The notes under the pieces were generated by a model. That model ran no database searches. It was not told where the DNA came from and was given only the letters and a program-made list of their open reading frames with translations. Positions 1-8,887 of a DNA stretch of 64,000 nucleotides are shown piece by piece. Source of the DNA: an uncultured Prevotella sp. (GTDB lineage: Bacteria > Bacteroidota > Bacteroidia > Bacteroidales > Bacteroidaceae); contig ONLG01000003.1 in NCBI GenBank assembly GCA_900318625.1, positions 1-64,000 of the forward strand, given 5' to 3'. The stretch's first letter is position 1. Every line of letters starts with the position of its first letter. Made by a program: the position numbers and the translations under genes.

Positions 1-725
1 GCCTTGGGATATTTGTAGCTGTAGTGGTATGGATAAAGGCTCTGCCCTGCATCGAAGAGCTGCAACGAATAGGTCTCTACGGCCTGTTCGTCGTAGCGCA
101 GCCAGCATATATGCCTGCTGTCACCCGTCCAGGCCATAGCCGTATTGAAGCCGAACTCCTCCTCGTTGACCCAGTCGGGCACACCGTTGATAACGCTGTT
201 CAGCTCGCCGTCGGTGGTAATCTGCTGCTCCGAGGTGCCGTCGGTGAGGTAGATGTTGTTGTCGCGCACGAAGGCAATGCGCCGGCTGTCGGGCGAGAAC
301 ACCGGCACGCGCACCTCGCCGTTGGCCGACAGCGGCCTGATGCTGTGGTCTTTCACCTTATATATATAATATGTGGCGGTGAACGAACGGCGGTATATGG
401 GCTTCGCATCGCAGCCAATGAGCAGCGTTTCGCCGTCGGGAGAGATTATGTAGTCGTCGAAATCCTTGATTGCCGAGGCTTCGGGAAGCGACTTGTCGAA
501 CAAGACAGCCGTGAGCTCGCCCGTGAGAAAGGAGTACTTCTCAATCCGCGCCCCGTCGGCACTCACCTGCACATACTCGCCGGTGCCCTCGAGAGGCGAG
601 ATGTTGCCTGCGCGACGGGCTGAGTAGGTGCCGGAGGTGATGTCTTTAAGCCTGAGCGGTTCCGAAGCCAGGCTGCTTTCCGATGAAATAAGAGTCATTG
701 CCAATAACAGAAATATGGTTCTCAT
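1..725 (-). CDS. Dipeptidyl peptidase IV-like protein, N-terminal part
   Basis: Only the first 241 codons are in the window; the gene runs off the left edge. The product starts MRTIFLLLAMTLISS, a signal peptide, and continues with beta-propeller-like text (SPDGETLLIG, FSPDSRRIAFVRDNNIYL, PDWVNEEEFGFNTAMAW) typical of the S9B/DPP IV N-terminal domain. The family cleaves Xaa-Pro dipeptides from peptide N-termini in the periplasm or at the surface; the catalytic hydrolase domain would lie outside the window, so activity cannot be judged. The start at 725 was chosen because a TACTTTTG -7 element lies about 20 bp upstream on the same strand. It is divergent from the hydrolase gene at 850. Confidence 0.85.
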   Translation of the reverse strand, partial: MRTIFLLLAMTLISSESSLASEPLRLKDITSGTYSARRAGNISPLEGTGEYVQVSADGARIEKYSFLTGELTAVLFDKSLPEASAIKDFDDYIISPDGETLLIGCDAKPIYRRSFTATYYIYKVKDHSIRPLSANGEVRVPVFSPDSRRIAFVRDNNIYLTDGTSEQQITTDGELNSVINGVPDWVNEEEFGFNTAMAWTGDSRHICWLRYDEQAVETYSLQLFDAGQSLYPYHYSYKYPK

Positions 726-744
726 AGATATAACTAATTTCTCA

Positions 745-752
745 CAAAAGTA
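745..752 (-). promoter_or_regulatory. -7 promoter element of the DPP IV-like gene
   Basis: On the minus strand this reads TACTTTTG, a match to the Bacteroidota -7 consensus TAnnTTTG. It leaves a very short leader before the ATG at 725. A weaker TACTTTTA at 816-823 may serve the divergent gene. Confidence 0.6.
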
Positions 753-849
753 CAACTATGCACAGACAAAGCCAAATATATTGCCGAAACTTGCTCCCAT
801 TAGGCTAAAAATCACTACTTTTACGCGTCATTTCAACTATCCTTACACC

Positions 850-1668
850 ATGAACAGACTCATCACCACCATCCTGACACTGTGCGTTGCCACCACCGTG
901 GCACTGGCACAGGCCACCACCTACAAGACCGAAACCGACATCAGATACACCCAGAAGACCGATGCCTACTCACGCCAACGGCTCACACTCGACATCTACC
1001 ACCCCGAAAGCGGCGGCCAGATGCCCGTGGTGGTGTGGTTCCACAGCGGCGGATTAGAGACAGGAAACAAGGAAATACCCCACCAACTGCGCGAGAAAGG
1101 GCTCGTGGTGGTAGGCGTGAACTACCGCCAGCTGCCTAAGGTGACGGCGCGTGAGACCATCGACGATGCTGCCGAGGCCGTGGCATGGGTGTTCAACAAT
1201 ATCGGCAGCTATGGCGGCAACAAGCGGCAGATAGTCGTGGCGGGCCATTCGGCAGGCGGATACCTGTCGCTGATGCTCTGCCTCGACAAGAAATGGCTCG
1301 GCAGATACGGTGTCGATGCCGACTCGGTGATGATGTATGCTCCGCTGAGCGGGCAGACCATAACCCACTTCAACGTGCGCAAGATGCAGGGAATACCCCC
1401 TCTTCGCGCCACCATCGACGAGCTGGCACCACTCTACTGGGTGCGTGCCGACTGTCCGCCGATAGTTCTTGTGTGTGGCGACAGGGAGCAGGAACTCTTC
1501 GGGCGCTACGACGAGAACCAGTATTTTGCAAGAATGATGAAGCTCGTAGGCCACAAACAAACCTACCTCTACGAGCTCGACGGCTACGACCACGGCGACA
1601 TGATAGGCCCGGGACTGCCTGTCGTGCTGAAGCACATTAGGAAAATGACCGCCAAACAAGGCGAATAA
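850..1668 (+). CDS. Exported alpha/beta hydrolase (esterase/lipase-like)
   Basis: A 272-residue protein with a signal peptide (residues 1-20, ending ALAQ). It has the alpha/beta-hydrolase layout: an oxyanion motif HSGG at 65-68, nucleophile motif GHSAGG with Ser134, and candidate Asp211 (CGDREQE) and His248 (GYDHGDM). The text resembles the BD-FAE/esterase group, so it probably hydrolyses ester bonds in the periplasm; the substrate is unknown. The frame is open further upstream to 628, but the ATG at 850 is immediately followed by the signal peptide. It is transcribed away from the DPP IV-like gene. Confidence 0.85.
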   Translation: MNRLITTILTLCVATTVALAQATTYKTETDIRYTQKTDAYSRQRLTLDIYHPESGGQMPVVVWFHSGGLETGNKEIPHQLREKGLVVVGVNYRQLPKVTARETIDDAAEAVAWVFNNIGSYGGNKRQIVVAGHSAGGYLSLMLCLDKKWLGRYGVDADSVMMYAPLSGQTITHFNVRKMQGIPPLRATIDELAPLYWVRADCPPIVLVCGDREQELFGRYDENQYFARMMKLVGHKQTYLYELDGYDHGDMIGPGLPVVLKHIRKMTAKQGE

Positions 1669-1700
1669 GGCTCGCCAAAAGCCCGAAACGAAGTTTTACA

Positions 1701-1810
1701 ACCGCCTCCGTAAACTTTCTCCAGCTATGCTGTAACATTGTTCCAGCTATCTTGGAGCACTTCTCCAGCTATCCTGGAGCATTGCTCCAAGGCTTCCGGA
1801 GAAACATTCC
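1701..1810. repeat. Five tandem 22-bp units, array A
   Basis: The region divides exactly into five 22-bp units beginning at 1701, 1723, 1745, 1767 and 1789. Units 2-4 start AGCTAT and four of the five carry a TCC ending; a typical core is CCTGGAGCATTG followed by CTCC. The first unit contains CCGTAAAC. Arrays with the same period and wording occur at 25470-25579 and 38235-38344. It lies between the convergent hydrolase and small lipoprotein genes; no protein is evident here. Confidence 0.8.
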
Positions 1811-1940
1811 CAAAGCCATCTGGAAAAACAAAAGCAGCCCCACAGAGCTGCAACAACCTTGTTCACAACAACTTATACCACACAACCGACTTCACGACAA
1901 CTGCCCCACAATGGCACCAAAAAAGAGCAAAAAAAAAGAA

Positions 1941-1967
1941 GTCGCCGAACTCTTAGAGTCCGGCGAC
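1941..1967 (-). terminator. Rho-independent terminator of the small lipoprotein gene
   Basis: Stem GTCGCCG/CGGCGAC with an inner ACTCT/AGAGT pairing. On the minus strand it is followed by a T-rich run (the A-rich stretch at 1928-1940 on the plus strand). It lies 30 bp past the stop of the lipoprotein gene. Confidence 0.85.
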
Positions 1968-1996
1968 TGTTCTCTTAATTTCTGTTCGCTTGTTGC

Positions 1997-2191
1997 TTAT
2001 TTAGCCTGAGCAGTGTCAGCAGGAGCAGCAGCAGAGTCAGCAGGAGCAGCAGCAGAGTCAACTACAGCAGTAGAGTCAGCTACAGTGTCAGCCTGCAGAG
2101 AGTCTGTGTTAGTTGCAGGTTTCTGAGTACCATCGCAAGAAGCGAAAGAGATAGCTGCGAAAGCTACGAACATAAATACTAATTTCTTCAT
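1997..2191 (-). CDS. Small Ala/Asp/Ser-rich lipoprotein
   Basis: A 64-residue protein: MKKLVFMFVAFAAISFASC, a lipoprotein signal with the modified Cys at residue 19, followed by a low-complexity tail with repeated Asp-Ser/Thr-Ala and DSAAAPA twice. The DNA repeat is 21 bp (2015-2035 and 2036-2056). It has its own TACCTTTG promoter and a strong terminator, so it is a single-gene unit. The start at the MKKLV codon was preferred to one ten codons upstream because it gives a normal signal peptide. The family is not recognised; the acidic disordered tail suggests an envelope-tethered spacer-like protein, which is a guess. Confidence 0.8.
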   Translation of the reverse strand: MKKLVFMFVAFAAISFASCDGTQKPATNTDSLQADTVADSTAVVDSAAAPADSAAAPADTAQAK

Positions 2192-2243
2192 TTTCTTTTG
2201 CTTTTTAAATCTGTAAAACAATCATTTGTTTATTAAAACGATG

Positions 2244-2251
2244 CAAAGGTA
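2244..2251 (-). promoter_or_regulatory. -7 promoter element of the small lipoprotein gene
   Basis: Reads TACCTTTG on the minus strand, a full match to TAnnTTTG, 53 bp before the start codon. Confidence 0.7.
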
Positions 2252-2485
2252 AGGCTTTTTTTGATACGGCAATGACTTTTTTAATGTTTTTTTTAGGTTC
2301 TTTTTGTAACTTATTTGCAACCGTTTGATTTTCTGATAATTAGCTAACAGTTACCGAATGTTAAATTTAATGTGTTCCCACACAATTGATATAAATCTAT
2401 AAAAAAGCCCGTTTCAGGTGGTTCTCGGCACTACACTATTCTATCATACAAATGCAGAGAAAGACCGAATAAGGCATTTTTTTCT

Positions 2486-2493
2486 TAATTTTG
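2486..2493 (+). promoter_or_regulatory. -7 promoter element of mtaB
   Basis: TAATTTTG matches TAnnTTTG and lies 107 bp before the mtaB ATG. Confidence 0.5.
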
Positions 2494-2600
2494 CATCCTG
2501 ACAGGCCACTGTGGGCGGCAAAGGGCTTCGCCACAGCCCCCGGAAAGCATCGTCGCAGCGGCCTATATATATAATAAGGTGTATCACATAAGTGTGAGAT

Positions 2601-3959
2601 ATGATAGACAGTTCGATATTCCAAGGCAAGAAAGCCGCCTACTACACGCTGGGATGCAAGCTCAATTTCTCTGAGACCTCCACCTTCGGCAAACTCCTCG
2701 AGGAGATGGGAGTGAGCCAGGCGGCTGCCGGCGAGCAAGCCGACATCTGCCTGATAAACACCTGCTCGGTGACGGAAGTGGCCGACCACAAGTGCCGACA
2801 GATAATCCACCGCATGACGCGCAACCATCCCGGCGCGCTGGTAGTGGTGACTGGCTGCTACGCACAGTTGGAGTCGGAGCGCGTGAGCCAGATAGAGGGA
2901 GTAGACCTGGTGCTGGGCAGCAACGAGAAAGCAAGCCTCATCAGCTTCCTCTCTGATGCTTTCGTGCGCAAGAACAGCCGCGAGCACCCTCAGGAAGCAC
3001 TCCACGAGCACCACAGCGTGAAGACAAAGGACATCCGCTGCTTCCAACCGTCGTGCTCGAAAGGCAACCGCACCCGATACTTCCTCAAGGTGCAGGACGG
3101 CTGCGACTACTTCTGCACCTACTGCACGATACCCTACGCCCGAGGCTTCTCGCGCAATCCGTCGATAGGTTCCTTGGTCGAGCAGGCGCGCCAGGCCGCT
3201 GCCGAAGGTGCAAAAGAGATTGTGCTGACCGGCGTCAACATAGGCGATTTCGGCAAGACCACAGGCGAAGACTTCACCGCCCTGGTCAAAGCGCTCGACC
3301 AGGTGGAACCTATCAGCCGCTATCGGATAAGCAGCATCGAGCCCGATTTGCTCTCCGACGAGCTCATCGACTACTGTAGCAGGTCGCGCGCGTTCATGCC
3401 CCACTTCCACATTCCGCTGCAAAGCGGTTCCGACGAGGTGCTGCGCCTCATGCACCGCCGCTACGACAAGCAGCTCTTTGCCCACAAGATTGAGCTGATA
3501 AAGCAGAAGATGCCCGATGCCTTCATCGGTGTCGACGTGATGGTGGGCTGCCGAGGCGAGCGGCCCGAGCTGTTCGAGGAGTGCTACGACTTCCTCGACA
3601 GCCTCGACGTGACCCAGCTCCACGTCTTTCCTTACTCCGAACGCCCCGGCACCGCAGCCCTGCGCATACCATATATTGTAGACGAGAAAGAGAAGAAAGC
3701 CCGATGCCGCAAGCTGATAGCACTGAGCCAGGCAAAGACCGAGGCGTTCTATGCCCGGCATATAGGCTGCGAGATGGAGGTGCTGCTCGAGAAAGCACCT
3801 CGCGGCAAGGCCATGCACGGCTTCACGCGAAACTACATACGCACCGAGATAGCTGCCCGCGAGGCACGCCAGGAATACGACAACACGCTGGTGAAGCTCA
3901 GGCTCACGGGCTTCAACCACGACAAGAGCGCGCTCGTTGCCACCTTTGCAGAACGATAA
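2601..3959 (+). CDS. mtaB: tRNA (N6-L-threonylcarbamoyladenosine 37-C2)-methylthiotransferase
   Basis: A 452-residue radical SAM methylthiotransferase. The N-terminal UPF0004 domain carries the auxiliary cluster cysteines Cys19 (TLGCKLN), Cys55 (NTCSV) and Cys86 (GCYAQ). The radical SAM cluster is CDYFCTYC (Cys168, Cys172, Cys175), and a TRAM-like C-terminal region follows. MtaB converts t6A37 to ms2t6A37 in tRNAs decoding ANN codons. GCKLN and NTCSVTEVAD favour MtaB over MiaB or RimO. A glycosyltransferase gene follows 33 bp later, probably in the same transcript. Confidence 0.93.
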   Translation: MIDSSIFQGKKAAYYTLGCKLNFSETSTFGKLLEEMGVSQAAAGEQADICLINTCSVTEVADHKCRQIIHRMTRNHPGALVVVTGCYAQLESERVSQIEGVDLVLGSNEKASLISFLSDAFVRKNSREHPQEALHEHHSVKTKDIRCFQPSCSKGNRTRYFLKVQDGCDYFCTYCTIPYARGFSRNPSIGSLVEQARQAAAEGAKEIVLTGVNIGDFGKTTGEDFTALVKALDQVEPISRYRISSIEPDLLSDELIDYCSRSRAFMPHFHIPLQSGSDEVLRLMHRRYDKQLFAHKIELIKQKMPDAFIGVDVMVGCRGERPELFEECYDFLDSLDVTQLHVFPYSERPGTAALRIPYIVDEKEKKARCRKLIALSQAKTEAFYARHIGCEMEVLLEKAPRGKAMHGFTRNYIRTEIAAREARQEYDNTLVKLRLTGFNHDKSALVATFAER

Positions 3960-3992
3960 AACAACCCCAACTCTAAACCTCAAGCCCACAAC

Positions 3993-5000
3993 ATGACAAC
4001 AGCCGTAGTGATACTGAACTGGAACGGACGCAAGATGATGGAGCGCTATCTTCCAAACGTGAAGCAGCATACAGCCACCGAAGCCAGCATCATCGTCGCC
4101 GACAACGCCTCGACCGACGATTCCGTGGAGTGGCTGAAAGCCAACCACCCCGACGTGGGGCTCATAACGCTCGACCGCAACTACGGGTTCGCCGAAGGCT
4201 ACAACCAAGCACTCGCCCACGTGGATGCCGACTACTACGTGCTGCTCAACAGCGACGTAGAGGTGACAGCCGGATGGCTCGGCCCGATAGTGAGTTTCAT
4301 GGAGCAGAACGGCGACGTTGCCGCCTGCCAGCCTAAGCTGCTGTCGGTCAGCGAGCCCGAGAAGTTCGAGTATGCCGGTGCGTGCGGCGGCTTCATCGAC
4401 CGCTACGGCTACCCCTTCTGCCGAGGAAGGCTCTTCGACACCGTGGAGAGCGACCACTCGCAGTACGACACACCTGCCCAGGTATCGTGGGCTACGGGAG
4501 CCTGCATGGTCGTCAGGGCACGCCACTACTGGGATGCCGGCGGACTCGACGGGCGCTTCTTTGCCCACAACGAGGAGATTGACCTCTGCTGGAGGCTGCA
4601 AAGGCTGGGGCTGAAGATATATTGCCTGCCACAGAGCAAGGTCTACCACCTCGGCGGAGGCACACTGCCAAAGGGCAATCCCATGAAGACCTACCTCAAC
4701 TTCCGCAACAACCTCACCATGCTCTACAAGAACCTGCCCAGCCAACGCCTGCGAAGGGTGATGCTCGTGCGTTGCTTCCTCGACTATCTGGCTGCCGTGC
4801 AGACACTTGTCGTGAACCGAAACGTTGGCGACTTCAAGGCCATCTGCAGGGCAAGAAGGGACTTCAACCGATGGAAACACGACTTCGACGGCGACCGCCC
4901 GGCACCGAACAGCGAGGACGGAGCCGACGCGCTGACAGCCTACTCCATACTTTGGCAGTATCATGTGCGCCGCAGGCGACGCTATTCAGAGCTGCCATGA
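3993..5000 (+). CDS. Family 2 glycosyltransferase
   Basis: A 335-residue GT-A glycosyltransferase: starts TTAVVILNWNG, has VADNASTDDS near 35-44, the metal/nucleotide-sugar motif LLNSD at 84-88, and the acceptor-side NEEIDLCWRLQRLG. This is the rhamnosyltransferase-like branch of GT2, active at the cytoplasmic side of the inner membrane in polysaccharide or glycolipid assembly. There is no transmembrane segment. Donor and acceptor cannot be told. It is co-directional with mtaB and probably co-transcribed, without an obvious functional link. Confidence 0.88.
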   Translation: MTTAVVILNWNGRKMMERYLPNVKQHTATEASIIVADNASTDDSVEWLKANHPDVGLITLDRNYGFAEGYNQALAHVDADYYVLLNSDVEVTAGWLGPIVSFMEQNGDVAACQPKLLSVSEPEKFEYAGACGGFIDRYGYPFCRGRLFDTVESDHSQYDTPAQVSWATGACMVVRARHYWDAGGLDGRFFAHNEEIDLCWRLQRLGLKIYCLPQSKVYHLGGGTLPKGNPMKTYLNFRNNLTMLYKNLPSQRLRRVMLVRCFLDYLAAVQTLVVNRNVGDFKAICRARRDFNRWKHDFDGDRPAPNSEDGADALTAYSILWQYHVRRRRRYSELP

Positions 5001-5143
5001 CGCAGCAAAGGCAAACTGCCGTCAGCCCGCAGGCACCATGCTTCGCCGCCACGGGATTTTTATTTTTTTTAAGTTAGGCAACTGTCAGACATTGGAAATT
5101 TAACTTTTTTAGCACTTTACTTGCTAAATTAAATCCTTTTTAA

Positions 5144-5151
5144 TATTTTTG
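5144..5151 (+). promoter_or_regulatory. -7 promoter element of the GldB-like gene
   Basis: TATTTTTG matches TAnnTTTG and lies in an AT-rich stretch 11 bp before the ATG at 5163, so the leader would be extremely short. Confidence 0.5.
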
Positions 5152-5162
5152 CAGCCATAAAT

Positions 5163-5972
5163 ATGAAGAAACTCTACAGCATATTGCTTGCTTCGATGAT
5201 TCTGTGCGTAGCTTGCCAGTGGAAGCTAAAGCCCGAAGACGAGGATCAGCAGGCTCCGCTCATGGAAGTGGAGCGCTATGACCGTTTGGAGTTTCGCTAT
5301 CTGACTACCGGCGACTTCTCGGCCATTCAGGAGATGAACACCGGCTACCCCATCGAGACGCGCACCCTGATAGAAGATATGCTGCGCATAGGCGAAGTCA
5401 CCGACCCTGAAATCAACTCCAAGCTGCTCAAGTTCTATCAGGACACCACCCTGCAAATGCTCATTGCCGACACCGAGGCGCGCTATGCCAAGATGGACGA
5501 CGTGAACCGCGAGCTCAATGCCGCCTTCACAAAACTAAAGAAATGGTTTCCCTCGATGGTGGTGCCGAGGGTCTATTCGCAGATTTCCGCCCTCGACCAG
5601 AGCATCGTCGTGGGCAACCAGACGATAGGCATCTCGCTCGACAAGTACCTCGGCGAGGACTATCCGCTCTACAAGAAATACTATTCACCATCGCAGCGCA
5701 AGCTCATGAAGCGCGAGATGATACTGCCCGAGGCCATCAGCTTCTACCTGCTCAGCTGCTTTCCGCTGCCCAACTTCGAGACGCGACCGCAGATAGAGCG
5801 CGACCTTCACGTCGGAAAGATACAGTGGATAGCCAATCAGGCACTCGACCGCCACGTCTTCGACAACAAATTCGTTGACAGCGTGGCACATTTCTGCAAG
5901 TCGCACCCAAAGGTTTCCTACGAGGAAATGCTCAAGATGACCGACTTCTCACAGTTCCCAATTGAGAACTGA
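5163..5972 (+). CDS. GldB-like lipoprotein
   Basis: A 269-residue predicted lipoprotein (MKKLYSILLASMILCVAC, modified Cys at residue 18). The body, with IGISLDKYLGEDYPLY and the charged segment around PSQRKLMKREMILPEAISFYLL, resembles GldB-type lipoproteins, which are needed for gliding in Flavobacterium but occur widely in non-gliding Bacteroidales. The role here is unknown. It converges with the radical SAM gene; the two stops are 2 bp apart. The family call rests on remembered text and is moderate. Confidence 0.7.
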   Translation: MKKLYSILLASMILCVACQWKLKPEDEDQQAPLMEVERYDRLEFRYLTTGDFSAIQEMNTGYPIETRTLIEDMLRIGEVTDPEINSKLLKFYQDTTLQMLIADTEARYAKMDDVNRELNAAFTKLKKWFPSMVVPRVYSQISALDQSIVVGNQTIGISLDKYLGEDYPLYKKYYSPSQRKLMKREMILPEAISFYLLSCFPLPNFETRPQIERDLHVGKIQWIANQALDRHVFDNKFVDSVAHFCKSHPKVSYEEMLKMTDFSQFPIEN

Positions 5973-5973
5973 G

Positions 5974-6945
5974 CTACCCGGCATACTTCTTTCCCTGCCA
6001 TACGTCATGCTCTGAGAGATGCTTTTCGAGCTTGGCGGTGAACTCATGGTTCTTCAGCCCCCACCTTGGAGCAACGAGCAACGATGCCGGCGACTGGCTG
6101 ACGAAGCGCTCGAGCACTATCGACGGACGCAGATGCTCGATGTAGTCGGCTATCAGACGTATGTAGTCGTCAACCCCAAACAGCGGAAAGGGAGCAGCGG
6201 CATACTCGCGTTCGAGCCTTGTGCCGCGTATCACTTGCAGCTGATGGAGCTTCAGTATGTCGATAGGCAGCTGCGACACAACGGCTGCCTGTGCCACTAT
6301 CTCGTCGCGGCTCTCGCCCGGAAGACCCATTATCAGATGGCCGCCGCACAGCAATCCGCGCTCGTGGGTGGCCTCCACAGCACGCCGCACACACTCGAAG
6401 TCGTGGCCGCGGTTGATGCGCCGAAGCGTGTCATCGTTCGTACTCTCGATGCCATACTCCACTATCACCATCTTGCCGCTGAGCGACGACAGGTAGTCGA
6501 GCAGCTCAGGGGTGACGCAGTCGGGGCGCGTGCCCACCACGATGCCCACCACGTCGGGCACGCTGAGTGCCTCCTCGTAGAGCCGGCGGAGCGTGGAGAG
6601 CGGAGCGTAGGTGTTGGTGAACGACTGGAAATAGCACAGATACTTCATGTCGGGGTATTTACGGGCAAAGAACTTCTTGCCCGCTTCGAGCTGCGCGGCA
6701 ACTGATGGCATCCGCCCAAGCATGGCCTGTCGCCGCTCAGCCCCCTCAGAGGCATCGCCCAAGTCGCCGTAGAGCGACAGGTAGCCAGGCGAGAAGGTGC
6801 GGTTGTCGCAATAGATGCAGCCGCCAGTGCCTATGCGCCCGTCGCGGTTGGGACACGAGAAGCCGGCATCCACCGAGAGCTTCTGCACCCGATATGGAAA
6901 CCTGCTGCGTATCCACGTGCCGAAATCGTTGTAGCGTTGCCTCAT
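5974..6945 (-). CDS. TIGR01212-family radical SAM protein (YhcC-like)
   Basis: A 323-residue radical SAM protein. It opens with RYNDFGTWIRSRFPYRVQK, then the wide cluster motif Cys31-x11-Cys43-x2-Cys46 (CPNRDG...GGCIYC) typical of TIGR01212/YhcC. Further conserved text is YFQSFTNTYAPL, GTRPDCVTPELLDYL and HLIMGLPGES. The reaction of this family is not firmly established. The gene is alone on its strand, between convergent and divergent neighbours. Confidence 0.9.
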   Translation of the reverse strand: MRQRYNDFGTWIRSRFPYRVQKLSVDAGFSCPNRDGRIGTGGCIYCDNRTFSPGYLSLYGDLGDASEGAERRQAMLGRMPSVAAQLEAGKKFFARKYPDMKYLCYFQSFTNTYAPLSTLRRLYEEALSVPDVVGIVVGTRPDCVTPELLDYLSSLSGKMVIVEYGIESTNDDTLRRINRGHDFECVRRAVEATHERGLLCGGHLIMGLPGESRDEIVAQAAVVSQLPIDILKLHQLQVIRGTRLEREYAAAPFPLFGVDDYIRLIADYIEHLRPSIVLERFVSQSPASLLVAPRWGLKNHEFTAKLEKHLSEHDVWQGKKYAG

Positions 6946-7012
6946 TTCAACAAAAAACTGTCTGCTGTGAGCTGTTGCAGCGGCGAAGGTAGTGATAAAT
7001 CAAGAAAAAACG

Positions 7013-7020
7013 TACCTTTG
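7013..7020 (+). promoter_or_regulatory. -7 promoter element of the second alpha/beta hydrolase
   Basis: TACCTTTG, exact TAnnTTTG, 40 bp before the ATG at 7061. It supports that start over an in-frame ATG at 6992, which would lie upstream of the transcript. Confidence 0.7.
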
Positions 7021-7060
7021 CAGCTACAATTTGTCATTATCAATACCAACAGCCATCATC

Positions 7061-7975
7061 ATGAAACGCCTCTGCATAGCCCTGCTCACGCTCACAGCGA
7101 TAATTGGTTCGGCCCTGCTCGCCTCAGGACTGTATATGCTCGACTACTCGCTGGCTCCCGATCCGGGACGCGCCAACACCGACTCCTGCTACCGGCAGCT
7201 GTTTGCCCGGTTTCCCTACACCAAGCCGTGGGTCGACAGCCTGCGCTCAAACCGCCTGCTGCGCGACACGTTCGTGACGATGCCCACGGGCGAACGCCAC
7301 CATGCCATGTACGTATGGAACAACAGCCGCCACACCGCCGTGGTGATACACGGCTGGCGCGACTGCGGAATAAAGTTCCTCTATCTGGCACATTTCTATG
7401 AAAAGGAGCTGGGATGGAATGTTGTCGTGCCCGACCTTCATGCCCACGGACTGAGCGAAGGCAGTGCTGCCGGCATGGGCTGGCTCGACCGCGAGGACGT
7501 ACTGGAGTGGATGCGGGTGTTCCGAACCGACAGCATGACCGTCCACGGGGTGTCGATGGGTGCCGCCACGGCTATGATGATGTCTGCCGAAGCCATGCCG
7601 CGCGGTGTGAGAAGCGTGAATTTCGTAGCCGACTGCGGCTACACCAGCGTGTGGGATGAGTTCAGCTGCCAGCTCAAGGAGCAGTTCGGCCTGCCTCCGT
7701 TCCCCCTGATGTATGTCACGAGCGCCCTCTGCCGCCTGCTCTACGGCTGGTCGTTCGGCGAGGCCGATGCCCTTGGCCAAGTGGCCAAGAGCCCCTACCC
7801 CATGCTGTTCATCCACGGCGACAGCGACACCTTCGTGCCGACGTGGATGGCACTCTCGCTCTATGCCGCCAAACCGGGGCACAAGAAGCTGTGGATAAGC
7901 CCCCACTGCGGCCACGCTGAGTCGTTTGCGAAGCACAGGGAGGAGTATGAGAGGCTGATCATGCCAGCCCGATAG
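7061..7975 (+). CDS. Membrane-anchored or exported alpha/beta hydrolase
   Basis: A 304-residue serine hydrolase-like protein with an N-terminal hydrophobic segment (about 5-25). Motifs: VIHGWRD (HGW at 97-99), nucleophile GVSMG with Ser165, candidate Asp256 in HGDSDTFVP, and His285 in CGHAES. This resembles YqkD-type and BAAT/peptidase S9-like hydrolases; the substrate is unknown. It converges with the thioredoxin gene, with only 6 bp between the stops. Confidence 0.85.
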   Translation: MKRLCIALLTLTAIIGSALLASGLYMLDYSLAPDPGRANTDSCYRQLFARFPYTKPWVDSLRSNRLLRDTFVTMPTGERHHAMYVWNNSRHTAVVIHGWRDCGIKFLYLAHFYEKELGWNVVVPDLHAHGLSEGSAAGMGWLDREDVLEWMRVFRTDSMTVHGVSMGAATAMMMSAEAMPRGVRSVNFVADCGYTSVWDEFSCQLKEQFGLPPFPLMYVTSALCRLLYGWSFGEADALGQVAKSPYPMLFIHGDSDTFVPTWMALSLYAAKPGHKKLWISPHCGHAESFAKHREEYERLIMPAR

Positions 7976-7981
7976 CCGCTG

Positions 7982-8815
7982 CTACGGCATCAGCTCTGCC
8001 AGGCGCTTGCCTAAAGCCTCGCCGCGCAGGTCGAGGTCAATGATTGTGCCCTGCGGGTCGACAAGCACGTTGGCCGGAATGGAGTTGATGCCATAGAGCG
8101 GAGCCGCCGCACACTTCCATCCCTGAAGGTCGGAGATGTGGTGCCAGGGCATATTAAGCTCCTTGATGGCAGCCTTCCAGCTGTCGGCTGTCTTGTCGAA
8201 CGACACGCCTACGACGTCGAAACCCTTGTCCTTGAACTGCTCAAAGCACCTAACCACATTGGGCATCTCGCCGCGGCACGGTCCGCACCACGAAGCCCAG
8301 AAGTCCACAAGCACGTATTTGCCCTTGCCACACCACTCCGAAAGGCGGTGGGTGCGCCCCGTCTCGTCGCGCATGGTCAGCTCCTTGAACTTGGTGCCGG
8401 GCGCACGCAGCTTGAGCAACTCATAGCGTTGGCGCACGCGGGCAAGCTCCTCGGTGGCATAGTAGGCTGCCTTGGGGTCGAGCAGCTCGGTCAGCTCGCC
8501 ATAGCTCAGACTATACATGGCCGCGCTGATGTAGGGCGCAGGCTCCTTGGAGTCCTTGTTTTGCTTGGCAAAGGCCACGGTGAGCGCGGCAAACTCCTTG
8601 TCGATGCGGCTGCTCTCGGCCTCGATGCCCGACATCACGGCGCGCAGGCTGTCGTTGCCGGTGATTGAATACTGCTGATAAAGCATTGAATAGCTCTGCA
8701 TCAGCTGGCTGTTGCGAGCGTGGAGCGAGTCTAAGCGAGCCTTCAGGTCGCCCGTCTGTGCCATCGACGACACTGCCGCCAGCACCACAGCTGACAATAG
8801 GAATAACTTTTTCAT
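7982..8815 (-). CDS. Exported TlpA-like thioredoxin-fold protein
   Basis: A 277-residue protein with a signal peptide (1-19, ending SMAQ), an alpha-helical region (20-135) like that ahead of Bacteroidales peroxiredoxin-like domains, then an AhpC/TSA-Redoxin domain with the active site FWASWCGPC (Cys177, Cys180) and the cis-proline region NSIPANVLVDPQG. Such proteins act as periplasmic thiol-disulfide reductases. A partner reductase is not seen nearby. Confidence 0.88.
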   Translation of the reverse strand: MKKLFLLSAVVLAAVSSMAQTGDLKARLDSLHARNSQLMQSYSMLYQQYSITGNDSLRAVMSGIEAESSRIDKEFAALTVAFAKQNKDSKEPAPYISAAMYSLSYGELTELLDPKAAYYATEELARVRQRYELLKLRAPGTKFKELTMRDETGRTHRLSEWCGKGKYVLVDFWASWCGPCRGEMPNVVRCFEQFKDKGFDVVGVSFDKTADSWKAAIKELNMPWHHISDLQGWKCAAAPLYGINSIPANVLVDPQGTIIDLDLRGEALGKRLAELMP

Positions 8816-8842
8816 TGTTTTCTGCTATTACGTTTGATGCCG

Positions 8843-8850
8843 CAAATATA
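8843..8850 (-). promoter_or_regulatory. -7 promoter element of the TlpA-like gene
   Basis: Reads TATATTTG on the minus strand (TAnnTTTG), 28 bp before the start codon. Confidence 0.6.
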
Positions 8851-8887
8851 AATAATTTCAGCCAAAAGAGAAAGGTTTTTCTTCTCA

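Larger units (their letters stand above)
2192..2600. other. AT-rich divergent intergenic region with two promoters
   Basis: No gene is seen. It contains the -7 element TACCTTTG on the minus strand at 2244-2251 (small lipoprotein) and TAATTTTG on the plus strand at 2486-2493 (mtaB). An AT-rich string CTATATATATAATAAGGTG at 2563-2581 recurs elsewhere in the window. The mtaB leader would be about 100 nt. Confidence 0.65.

Noticed and set aside
2436..4964. Long open frame on the minus strand opposite mtaB and the glycosyltransferase
   Set aside because: The plus strand encodes two clear enzymes with intact catalytic motifs; the opposite frame has no recognisable domain.
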